The notes beneath the pieces are model-generated. The model did no database searches and was not told the DNA's origin. It saw only the letters and a program-made list of their open reading frames with translations. 64,000 bases of DNA from Panagrolaimus kolymaensis. Its lineage: Eukaryota > Nematoda > Chromadorea > Rhabditida > Panagrolaimidae. Where the stretch lies: positions 1,302,001 through 1,366,000 of the forward strand of contig JAJQJQ010000056.1 of NCBI GenBank assembly GCA_028622995.1. Reading direction: 5' to 3'. The translations under genes were made by a program, and so were the position numbers. Positions 52,293-62,800 of this stretch are shown here, in pieces (within the stretch, counting starts at the first letter, position 1; every line of letters starts with the position of its first letter).

Positions 52293-55200
52293 TCATTGTT
52301 TTGATTTACGTCCTTGCTGCTGTCGATGTCGTTGACGTCGATTGAATGATGATGGAAGGGGTTTTTCTGCCATCACTGTCGTCTTCGTCGTCTCAACTGC
52401 TGTTATTGTTGCTGCTGCTGTGGAAGCAATTAACTCCACCTTTTTTTCTTTTGGTGTTTTTGAACTTTCCCGAGATTTTCGCCGAATAAATGGAATTTTT
52501 GTTGTTTTATTAATTGGTGCTGCTTCTTTTCTTTTTGATTTTTTCTTTTTACTTTTATTTTCGCTGACATTGGCTTTATCTTTAGCCTCTGCATTTGGAT
52601 CATTAGTTAAATCAACTTCTTCAATAATCTTTTGCTCTTTGTTTGACGCAGTTGGCTTAGGTGGAAGTTTGTCAAGGATATCCGAATAATTATAAAATGC
52701 ACTAAAAAAATATTCTATTTTTCCAAGCGAATTTAATGTTGTTGCTGAAGTTGAAATTAAAGGTTGCGCTGGATGTTGCTGATGTTGTTGAAAAGAAGAA
52801 GAAGAAAATGGCATGAATGACGACGATGATGCTAAACTTGAAGTTGAAGATGATGGTGGTGGAGGTTGTTTAATTTGAAAGGAGTCGTTGTTGATGTAAT
52901 TGCTGATGTTATTGAACTCAACAATTACTCCTATCTAAAAAACAAAAAGTCAAAAATAAAAGTAGTTTGTTGCTTGTTTGTCAATTTTAACCCAATAAAA
53001 AAAAGGAAGCAGAAATTTTTCAACATATTTTTTTTTGCAATGTCAGAACGCACTTCGTTTTTAGCTTCAACTGTGTTCTAAATGAAAGTCATGAATAATA
53101 TTGTTTTGTTTCGCTTACTTTTAAACTTGTCTCGAACTTTTTTTTTCTAGGTTGCTTCTTCTATTTTTTTCTTTTTTGCAGAAGTAAAGCAGTAGACGAC
53201 GACAAAAAACTAATTTAACGTTTATTAGAAAACTTCTTTAAAAAAAACGAAAAGAAAAAATTCATTAGTTTTAATTTTTTTGGATTATTTTTCGCTGCAA
53301 TAAAAAAAAGCTATAAACATTTTTAATTTTTTGTTCATATTTTTTACAATATTATAACTTCCTTATAAGAAGAAATAAAGAATTATTATTTTCTTTTAAT
53401 GGGATTTCAGGAATATCTATCTACCAATATACCAAAGAACTACAATTATAAGAAAAAGCATACTATTTTAAGTAACATACATAGTCGTCAAAACTAGAAA
53501 AGATTATTTTGTAGTTGTTAAAATAGAAATAATAAAAAATTAAATATGGTATTTATTTTAAAAGGCTTTTCGTCTTCTTTGGTTTTATGCTTATTTCATT
53601 TTTGGTCCCAAAAAAGAAAAAGTTCTAGAAAAAAGGCGACATGTGGTTGTGGTTGGACTATTAAAAAGCAAAGGAAAAGGAAAGGAAAAGGAAGGAAAGG
53701 GAAAATAACAAGGATGACATGGATATATATGTATAAATTATAATATAATTTTAATTAATGCAAAACTCGCAACTAAAAATAAATTTAACTAACTAAGAAA
53801 AGCTACAAACCTGAGAATCTTGATTGGATGTTGATCGTGGAGGTGGTGACGTTGAAACCACGTCAAATCGCCGAGTACCAACTTGAAGAATAATTTTACC
53901 ACTTTTTAGTAATAAAAGTTTTCCAAAAGGTTGTTGAGAATTTGTGAATCCGACAAGGGCTAATGGCTTTTTGAATTGTCTTTGGCCGCTATTAGTGGAT
54001 TGAAAAGGAAAAAAATTTGTTGTTGATTCATTCTGAAAAAAAGAAGAAAAATATTGCGCAGTTACTTTTTAATAATAATACATTTTTTTGTACTAAGCAA
54101 TTTGTATCTTTAAAGGACGAATGTCATTTCGTTTTTTTTTCAAATTCGCACCAATCTGTCTCCACCTGGCAAAAAATGCTCAATATCGATTTGCACGTAA
54201 AAAATGACAGTATGCATGGGAACGACAGATTTTTTTCCCAAGCATACTGTCATTTTTTACGTGCAAATCGATATTGAGCATTTTTTGCCAGGTGGAGACA
54301 GATTGGTGCGAATTTGAAAAAAAAACGAAATGACATTCGTCCTTTAAAATGTTTCTAATAAATAAGAAGACACAAAGCACAAAATACAATATGTTGCCAT
54401 CATTTTAATTTTTTTTAATATGGGAAAAATGAAAAAATAATTGTGGCATAAAAGTAAAATGAAAAACGATTTAAAAACATGGTCGTCGAAAACAAAACTA
54501 ATTAATTTTGTTGTTTTTCCATTTTTATATTGTCTTTTTTTGGAAAAATAGTCCTATTTTTTATGCACACACACACACACACACTTACCATTAAAGAATT
54601 CGAAGAAACATTTTTAGCTTTAAGCTCAATATCTTTATCTTCCAACTCTTCAAGGTTGTCATTATTTAGAGCTCTCAGGGAATTTGGAATTTGCATGCAA
54701 AAAACTCCATTGAATTCTTTTTCTAAAAGAAATATTCAGTAACCCTGACATTTTTTAAAACAAACTTTGTTGAATAATATCTCCAAGAATATTTCCTGCA
54801 ACTTTCGAGCAAGCAAGTGTGCCATTGAATTGTCTTGCATTTAAAGAATTTGTGAATATTATGGGTCTAAAAATTTACTTTTTTTTTTCATATCTCTTTT
54901 GTCTAAAACTTTTACCCTCGTTTTTTAATTTTCTTAAATGAACGCTCCTCTTTCAATGGTTGTTGGTTATTATCAGTCCATTTGTTTAAATATTGTATAG
55001 CTTCTGTTCGAGGAAATGGAATAACTGCCACTGGTCTTTTCTCTGGAATATCAAATTCTTCGCTTGTACTCGCCGGTGGTTCTTGTAATGCTTCTTCCCA
55101 AATGTTTCGATATCCATCTGTTACGGTTGAACAACTACCACCAATCGATGATTGTGGGATAACAACTAATGGTCGTTTGGTTACTCGATGCTGTATTGAC

Positions 55201-55716
55201 TGACTATCATCATGTTCATCAATAACTTCAACAGATAATTCTCGCTTTCTTTTAGTTTTTTGTGTTCTTCTCGTTGTTGGTGGTTGTGGAATTTTGATTT
55301 GAGATCTACTATTAGAAGCCCCACCAACATGATGGACTACATAGCTTTCAAGTATTTCTTCTGTTCCTGAATTGTTAAACCTATATATTCCTGTGACTTA
55401 AATCCTTCAACACCAACAACAAACCTGTTTGAATTTTACGTTGTCGAGGAGCAATAGGTTGTGCCAAAATTCCCGGTAAATCCAAATCATCCAAAGTTAT
55501 AACTTCACCATATTTTGGTGATTTTGTAAATGATTTCACATTTTCGCGTTTGTTTTTTGTTTGTTGATTTCTTGCCTTTTTTGAATGGAAAACTCTAAAC
55601 AATTTAATGGAATATAAAATTTTTGGCAAAGATCCAAACCTCTCAGCTGATTGTGCATGAGCAGCAATGGCTTCATTTCCTTTCACGCGAGAACTTCGAC
55701 GATTTGGTTTTTCCAT
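52293..55716 (-). CDS. polr3d: RNA polymerase III subunit RPC4 (POLR3D), with C-terminal extension
   Basis: Seven exons, 55716-55640, 55594-55425, 55390-54916, 54866-54766, 54722-54589, 54032-53811 and 52934-52293, join in frame to 606 residues. The basic N-terminal half is poorly conserved. The family domain starts at FCMQIPNSLRAL (about 283-294). It continues with PFGKLLLLKSGKIILQVG (KSGK at about 362-365) and RFDVV. After a Ser/Pro/Gln-rich insert, it closes with LNSLGKIEYFFSAFYNYSDI (about 460-479), matching the usual end of RPC4. RPC4 pairs with RPC5 and helps Pol III initiate and terminate on tRNA and 5S genes. Here about 120 Lys-rich residues follow (KKKKSKRK and more), unlike human POLR3D, which ends shortly after this motif. 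A foldback element lies in intron 5. Intron 1 (45 bp) is in frame, so retention would not disrupt the protein. Confidence 0.87.
54109..54348. mobile_element. 240-bp foldback MITE in RPC4 intron 5
   Basis: Arms 54109-54222 and 54235-54348 (114 bp each) are reverse complements around a 12-base loop, with one mismatch seen near the loop. The ends read TTTAAAGGACGAATGTC and its complement. The outer TTTAAA is itself palindromic. It could therefore be the arm end or a TTAA/TTTAAA target duplication, as left by piggyBac-like or related elements. It has no coding capacity. It lies 240 bp from the exon 5 donor and 77 bp from the exon 6 acceptor. Confidence 0.88.
54566..54584. repeat. CA/TG microsatellite
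   Basis: About nine CA units on the plus strand, TG on the RPC4 sense strand. It begins right next to the exon 5 donor (GTAAGTGTGTG), so length changes here could affect that splice site. Confidence 0.85.
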
Positions 55717-56225
55717 TTTTAATTTATTCTGTATGATTTATAATACCAATCACAACGAACAATAAAAAATATTTGCATAACCATGTCCATTTTTTAGAAG
55801 AACTTATAATACATTTCCGGTTAAGACATTTTTCTGTAAACAAATACATATTAGTGAATCCGTTAATGAAAGGAAAATACTAAATTCCATTACAATGTGA
55901 GTTAAGAGAAAGCATTTACTAAGAATATAAAATATTGCAAAGTATAAAAATTATCTTTCGCGAGCTTTGGTGCTTTATAAGTATGCGGAGGTGCTGGATG
56001 AACTTGCAAAATGAGAAAAAGCGTGAAAAACGAGTTAACAAGGAAGCGATTAAGCAAAGAGAAATTCGGTAATGCTGCTATTGCAAGATTAAGCTAAAAT
56101 TATGTTAAAGGCAATATCAAGAGTAACAAAGAGTCCAAATGTTTTGTATTGTTACAGTAAAGATGTGGAAAAACTATTTATTAATAAACCAAATAAATGA
56201 ACAACAATATTAAACAACGGGAATA
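55717..56225. other. spacer between LIPT2 stop and RPC4 start
   Basis: About 510 bp on the minus strand between two co-oriented genes. A minus-strand AATAAA is present near 56175 for LIPT2. This is wider than a typical 100-bp nematode operon gap, so RPC4 may have its own promoter or be a later cistron. No gene was seen in it. Confidence 0.5.
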
Positions 56226-57068
56226 TCAAAAATCAAACATCTTTTCAACATCATCTGAACAGTCGGTTAACTCCACATTACAATCAAAAATTGATTCAAA
56301 TCGATTACAAAAATTTGGCATTACAGTTGGGATAGAGACATCTTTAGATAATTCACGAGAAATGGATGTTGATTCTTTTCCTTCAATGCCACATGGAACA
56401 ATGTTATCAAACCATCGTAAATCGGTGTTACAATTGACAGCAAGACCATGAGAAGTTATTCCGTGACGAACCTGAATACCAATAGCAGCAATTTTACGAT
56501 TAGAATCAACCCAAACACCTATAAAATGTTTAATAATGAATGAAAAGAATCTTTACGAACATACCAGTATCTTCCGTTCGCCCGACATTCACAATCTTGT
56601 AGTCATCTGTCAACAATTGAATAAGGATTTCTTCGATCGATGACACAAATTTCTTAACACCCATGAAGCTATCGATATTTCCTTCTTCAACATCACTCAT
56701 TCTTAGTTTCAAATGTTTCAAATCAATTAGAGGATATGCAACAAGCTGCCCAGGACCATGAAAAGTTATCATACCTCCTCGTTTAATCCTCACAAAATCT
56801 GCACCAAGTTTTCGTAATCGATCTTCTTCTTCTTTCGGATATAAATGTCCCCGTAAACCAACTGTATAAACAGGATCATGTTCAAACATGCAAAGATAAT
56901 GACTAAAACAAAAGCAACTAACTTTATTCAACAAAAAGACAAAACAAACTTATTAAATATTCCCTCATGTTTATTGTTGTTTAATTTTTCAAAAAGCTTT
57001 TCTTGAATTGAAAGACCACGAATATACGGAAGCCGACCAAACCAGAGAGCTTTGATAGTTGATGACAT
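56226..57068 (-). CDS. lipt2: lipoyl(octanoyl) transferase, mitochondrial (LIPT2/LipB family)
   Basis: Three exons, 57068-56950, 56902-56565 and 56518-56226, join in frame to 249 residues, close to the family's usual length. LipB hallmarks are all present: EHDPVYTVG (about 47-55), [12 protein letters not shown] (81-92) with the substrate-site His, the catalytic Lys in [10 protein letters not shown] (about 161), HGLAVN (about 176-181), and the catalytic Cys in VPCGIEGK (about 195). It transfers octanoate from mitochondrial acyl carrier protein to lipoyl domains, chiefly GCSH, the first step in making protein-bound lipoate. The start codon lies only two bases after the stop of the mL42 gene on the same strand, so the two probably share a primary transcript. 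Active-site residues are intact. Confidence 0.92.
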
Positions 57069-57070
57069 CG

Positions 57071-57591
57071 TTACTTGCGTTTAGGAAAAGGTGCAGCAGT
57101 ATCATATAACCGATCTTCACGAGTTCTAAAACACAATAAAAGTAAGTAAGTTACGAATAAAATGAAGCAATGAACCTGGATGAGAATTCAGTTTGGCCGA
57201 CGTTGAAAATATTTCTTAAAGTAAGGTTGTCAGGGCCGTCGATTTTGTATGAAGATGATTGACGACGTTGATAATTATCAGCACCTCGCAATTCTTCAAT
57301 AGCCTGAAAACATTTGTTTATTACCGATCAAAAATGTTATGTGCTTACCTTCTTTTCTTTAGCTACAGCTTGTAAATCAATAGGTTGAGTATATTCGTAT
57401 GGATGTTGCTTTTTAGGATGCCAAGCAGCAATAATATCGTTCTTAAAACTAACAATATGCCAATCACTAAAAAAGCAAAAAAAATTACAAAAGTTCAAAA
57501 GAGAAATAAAAACTAACCTTGAATTGAATTTAGATGATAAGTTTCGAGCACTAACGTTAGACAAAGGTAAAAATGATGAAAGCAATTTCAT
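57071..57591 (-). CDS. mrpl-42: mitochondrial ribosomal protein mL42 (MRPL42-like)
   Basis: Four exons, 57591-57518, 57466-57349, 57303-57176 and 57125-57071, join in frame to 124 residues. The N-terminus (MKLLSSFLPLSNVSARNLSS) looks like a mitochondrial targeting presequence. The recognisable part is IIAAWHPKKQHPYEYTQPID, which corresponds to the YHP and PYEHTKPI segments of animal MRPL42. The rest is divergent but of suitable length. It would be a structural part of the large mitochondrial ribosomal subunit. The stop TAA is followed by CG and the ATG of LIPT2, leaving no room for a normal 3' UTR before the next start. The assignment rests on one short motif plus the presequence, so it is good but not certain. 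Confidence 0.78.
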
Positions 57592-58391
57592 TTCAAATCA
57601 TCAACAACAAAAAAATGACAAATTCTGAGAAATCTCAATTGAAGAAAGCAAAAGCAACAAGAAAAAAAAGTTGAAGAAAAATGTTTCACGAACAAAGTGT
57701 TGGCAATAGAACTTATTTTGCCAATGAAAGAATATTACAGCTTTCATAAGCAAATCTACTGTATTTGTTACTCAAAAATGATAGTGTTTTAGATAAACAC
57801 AAGATTATAAGCTTTATAAAGATTGATATGTCTCCGATGAATAGGATATTTTAACGAGCGTATGGGGGCATTTTATTAGCGTAAACATGTTATAAGTATG
57901 TAAACTTATCAAACAGCTATGAAATTTGGAAAATTTTGCTAATCTCAAAAAGTTAAGAATCAATTCAAAAGCTTGTTTACCTGAAATATTCATTCGCTCA
58001 TTCAAATCCTACTAATATTTTCAAAAATGCTTTTGCTCCTAACACGGTTATAGCGAGAGCGCCAAATACGATGGTCAAATAAAAAAAAGCATATTTGCTT
58101 TTTCTTTCCTTATTTTTCATTTTTTGTCTATGAGATAGCTCTACCTTTACTTATTTTTCTGTGATATGTATATGAGTGCTAATCAACTACTAATATAATT
58201 AACGAAATGTCGAAAAGCTTATTAGTCATGAATGTACTCATTTTTGCGTGAATGTTTTACCTTTTTTTGCTTCATTGTTATAAAATTATATTGCTTGCTT
58301 TTCAGAATAATTGTCTACCAGAGAACCAACAACAACCTTCATCGTGGTCAAAGATTCTTTAATAACATCGTTAGTTTAATTGGTCATCATC
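57592..58391. promoter_or_regulatory. divergent upstream region shared by mL42 and the 58.4-kb gene
   Basis: 800 bp between two genes transcribed away from each other. It must contain the 5' control region of both. No defined box or operator motif was recognised. The plus-strand gene may use an acceptor just upstream of 58392, but no clear TTTTAG lies next to it. Confidence 0.5.
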
Positions 58392-59703
58392 ATGTCGAAC
58401 AATTTTGATAACTTGTAAGTTCCTTCTCACTCCTTTCCTAAATGCTAGAACTATGCTGCTTTTGTGAACATTATTTCAATGTTTCTAATCTCATCTTTTT
58501 AAGGACCAGAATCTACTACAAAGAATATCAACAACACGTGAGTCTTTTTAATGCTTTATTTTAATAATTATGATATGTTTTTTAGGAACCATTTTTGGAA
58601 AAATTTCCTGAAGAAGATGTAATTCATCCAGATTCTTATAAAACTTCGGAAAGTTTTTCGTTTGATTATTCTGATCTTCCATCTCATTGGCAATATCTTC
58701 AACAATGTGTTCCATTATATTCTCATCCATTAGCTAGAAGAGGCATGCCAGTTATTGTGGTTGAACGATACAAGAACGCTGCAATCGCTTATTCTTCAAG
58801 ACTTCAAAAACCAATCATTATTTTCCGTCATTTAGACGAGTAAGTACTTTTTGCTTTTATTGCTTCAAGTGTTTCTAATCTGATGGCTTTTTAGTTGCTA
58901 TGATCTGATGATTCGCGGAAAACAATTTTTTGTTAAAGTTTATAGAATGTTTGTATCACCCATCGAATCTGCATATGTTTATACCGACCTTTTTGGTGTT
59001 GTTGTTAGATTATACAACTGGTTTTATCGACAAGAAATATATCTTTCTGACAGAGATGTTATTGTAAGTGATTTGAACGTATCCTTGAATCTTTTAACGT
59101 CTCTAATTTTTAGGTTAGAAAAGTTGCATTTGAATGGAATGGAAATGGTTCAAATCTTAGAAAAATTCGAAACTTTCATGTTGTTTATACTGTCTTTGGT
59201 TCAATTGTCATTCCACCACTTTATTCCGAGATTATCAGTGAGTGTTACTTATTGTTTCTTTGCTACAAATACTTTCATTTTTTAGGTTCGTTAAAAAAGA
59301 ATGTTTCCATCGTTGGTGAAGTCAAATATTGCTTACGTGGAATTACAGAAAATGAATATTCTTGTTGGCAATTATGTGATAAATTTAAAATATATTCTGA
59401 TGTAAGTACCACTTTTTAATGAGCTTTCTTATGTGATTTGTTTTTTAGCTTACACTTTATGCAATCTACGAAAATGGCGTCTTTGAGAAGATATCCAAGA
59501 AAGACCGAAATGAATATTACACTCTTAAAATTGATAAAAAGAAGGTTTTAACCATGGTCATCAATCGTTATGAAGAAAAAGAAGATGAAGTGGAAGAGAA
59601 AAAGAGAATTGATGTTTGGTCAAAATACTTATGTGTGGATGCTGACAGCTTTGTAACATTGGCATTGAAGCAAAAGAAGCTCCGTAGTTCAAGAAGAAAA
59701 TAA
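58392..59703 (+). CDS. unrecognised 324-residue protein, seven exons
   Basis: Exons 58392-58414, 58504-58537, 58586-58839, 58895-59063, 59114-59237, 59286-59401 and 59449-59703 join in frame to 324 residues. All introns are 47-89 bp with GTAAGT or GTGAGT donors and TTTTTAG or TTTTAAG acceptors, so the gene model is strong. The protein begins MSNNFDNLTRIYYKEYQQH, has no signal peptide and ends in a basic KKLRSSRRK. Beta-rich stretches such as MPVIVVERYKNAAIAYSSR and FHVVYTVFGSIVIPPLYSEI suggest a globular fold. A charged segment EEKEDEVEEKKR precedes the end. I do not recognise the family and assign no function. Its 3' UTR contains six tandem repeats. Confidence 0.85.
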
Positions 59704-59750
59704 TAAGAAAAATCTTTGTTCATATTTTATGCATGTCTTATAAGTAATCC

Positions 59751-59884
59751 TTGTGTTTTGTATAGTTTTGATTTTGTGTTTTGTACAGTTTTAACTTTAT
59801 GTTCTCTTCAGTTTTACCTTTAGCTTTTTTACAGTTTTAACTTTGTGTTTTCTACAGTTTTAACTTTTTTTTGTACAGTTTTAA
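59751..59884 (+). repeat. six tandem 22-23-bp repeats in the 3' UTR
   Basis: Units follow the pattern TTTGTGTTTTGTACAGTTTT with AAC at the end. The third and fourth are degenerate, and the last runs straight into AATAAAGG. The array lies wholly between the stop codon at 59703 and the poly(A) signal. Confidence 0.8.
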
Positions 59885-59886
59885 AT

Positions 59887-59892
59887 AATAAA
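59887..59892 (+). terminator. poly(A) signal of the 58.4-kb gene
   Basis: AATAAA directly after the last tandem repeat unit, 184 bases downstream of the stop. Confidence 0.65.
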
Positions 59893-62800
59893 GGTTTTGA
59901 CGTTATGGTTTTTGTATTATGATATTTCGCTTTTTTACTGTTAGGCAAAATGGTTAGCTAATTCGCCCGCCAATATGTCTTCGATTCAGCACTTATTACC
60001 ACTTTTTTTACTCGTGGAGTAAACTAAAGAATTGGCAGAAGTTTGCATAAAAGCAATAAAACATTCAACGATTTTTTGAGAAGTAGCTTCAGTTTGTAAT
60101 TATTCGTTTTGGTTCTTTCAAAGTTTATGTATGGGTTATTTGAAGAACGCGAAGATAAAGCAGATTTCAGCGGATGTTTAGAAATTATCATTATGAAGAA
60201 TGGGAAGAATGCAAATTATTTTGGTTGAGAGTAAACAATAACATACATATTAGAAGGATTAAAAAAATAACATCAATCTAATCTTATCCATACAAATTCC
60301 TTTTGTTTGCAATTCCTTTATGCCTATAAATTTACTGTTGTTTTTTGAGTTTTGTTTTTTATACATAAACAATAGCTTGAGTCCAACTATTAACTAAATA
60401 TTGTATTTAAAGTAAAAATTCTTTTGTTCTTGCTTCATTGTTATACCTTTCATGACATTACTTACTTACGTGATATGATATGTTTGACTTTGAGTCACTT
60501 TTTTTTAGTGAATAGTAAAATTTGTTTCCTATTCAAAGAAATTGCGTTTTTTAAAGGTTAAAAGAGGAAATCAAAAACTTTATTTTTCTTCACAAATTAT
60601 ATCCGTGAGATTTTAATGAGAAACTAAAATATAAAAAACAATTTATGTTTATTTATTTTTCAATGAGCACATTCCGCTAAAAGTTGACTACGAATGGCAA
60701 GAAGATGTAGGAGGAAAAGGAAAAAAACATACATACATATATTCAAAGCAGCTGGTTGGTGGCTTTGCCTCAGCTTGTCTTCTTTGCTTTTGTCGATGGT
60801 AGAGGCAGTGGCTAGCTTGCTTCTTTTTTCTTCGTAGTTAAAAAGCCTTGCTTGGTTTTTTCTTTTTTCTTTTTCTTTTTTTCATGCATTAGCAGTGAGT
60901 GGCAATTTAAACAAAATATTGATTAGAAGCTAAGCTAAAAAAAATTTCTCTTTCCATTTGCCATAGGGCTTTGACAAACGACACTCACACACGACAAAAA
61001 AGTAGCTATGTATGTATGTGAAAAAAAGGCAGATAGAAAAGTATGGCATATTCGCGCGAGTGCGTGTGTGTGTTTGCTGCTACTGCCACTAACTCCCATC
61101 TTTGTTGAAAAATTTTCTTGTTAGCTTTTTGTTATAAGCAAAGCTTTTTCAAAAATGCCTTCCTCTTTCTATTCATTTTTTCTTGTGCATTTTTTTGTTA
61201 ACAACGGCATCTCTGAATATAAGGGTTTCTCCTCTCAATTTATTGTCGTCGTCAATAGCATTTAAAATAATATCGAAGTATTGAGAGAAGTGTTTATGTA
61301 TATTATGTGTCTATGCCATTTAAAAAAGAAAAATGATATTCGTTATATTTTTTAAACCTTTTGAAAAAAGGGTTTCAGAGAAAAGGAGGAAGAATAAAAA
61401 AAGTTATTCTTTTACCAAGTATGTATGTGCCAGTGTCACAATTGCTTTAATATTTTCTTCTCCATGCCAACAACAACAACGACCAACGATGATTTATCTT
61501 TATTATTTTTTGTAAAATTTACTTTTACAATTAAATGGTTTCTTCCGTTAATAATTATTATCAATGGTTCATTTAAAATTTAAATTTTGTTCGAATTTTC
61601 TTCTTTACTTTCCTCATTTTTTTATATCGTCGTTGTTTGGGGTTTCTCCATTACATATTTTTCTTTAAAGAAAAAACATAGGCGGCTTGGGCTCTTTAAC
61701 TTTTAAGTGCTTGGAATTTGCTTATGTATGAAAGCATAATGAGCCACCTGGTGAAAACAACTTTTTTCCTTCTTTTTTTCTTCAAAGCAGCCACATACAT
61801 ACTAATTTTTTTTCTTCTTCTTCATAACTAACAGCTTTCTTATGTGTCAAAAAAAGTGAGGAAAAAATAGGCTAAAGGCCATTGTCACCTAAAATGATTT
61901 TTAACCTTTTTTGTTTTATATTTTTTGTGGCTTTTAAACTTCGTTGCCACCGCGTTACAGTAAGTTTATTGTTACCTAGCATCAGTTAAGTTTATGGCGG
62001 CTATATTAGTTTATTCACTCCATTTTTTACATGCACTATTACGTCATCACAAAGTTAAAAATACTCATTTTTTAGTCGATGAAAAAAGGTTCAAATCTCA
62101 TCGTTAGAAGCTAACTAAATTTTAATTGACTTTTTTTTCCACCAAAAACAAATCCAAGTTTTTGTCGTTAGACATACATACTTACGTCGATGGTTGCATG
62201 TAGTAGAGTTGTTTTTATGGTAGTAGTATACTGGGAACATGTCAATTCGTAAAATTATTTGAAAGCTTGCGCGACAGAAAAAAAAAAAGAGAAAGAGTCC
62301 TATCAAAAAAAGGAAAGAAATTGAACCCTTTTTTTCTTTCCCTCAAACAAAAAAAAATGAAAAAAATTAAACGAAACGCGTGGTGGCAGGCAAGCAAGAA
62401 AGAAAGCTAAGTAAGCGGAAGCCTATTTTTTTTTTCTTGACGTTATTGCTTTATATCAATCCAAGCTTTGCCTAGTTGCTTTTCTTCGTTTTAGTTTATA
62501 TCTATCTACTTGCTTTTTAGGGGTTTCCTTCCCTTTGGCATTTTTTCTATTATTTTGCTTGCTTGCGTGAGATTTACATTTCAATAAAATAAAAAAAAAA
62601 AAGAAAAAAAGGAGAAGTATGTATAAAAAAATTAATGAATAAATATTAGAAAGAAGAAAGAGTGCGGGCGGGGTTATCACTTTTCTTATTCTTTTTTTTT
62701 CTTAAAATTAATCTTTGTTGTTAAGCTTAGAAAGTGCATCTAATTAACATTTTTTTTTATTTTCTTCTTATTTTCTGGCTTTTCAATTAAATTAAAAAAG

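Noticed and set aside
54668..54684. lin-4/miR-125-like string TTCCCTGAGAGCTC on the minus strand
   Set aside because: It lies inside the conserved RPC4 coding exon (the QIPNSLRAL segment), the match ends after the seed, and no hairpin partner was seen.
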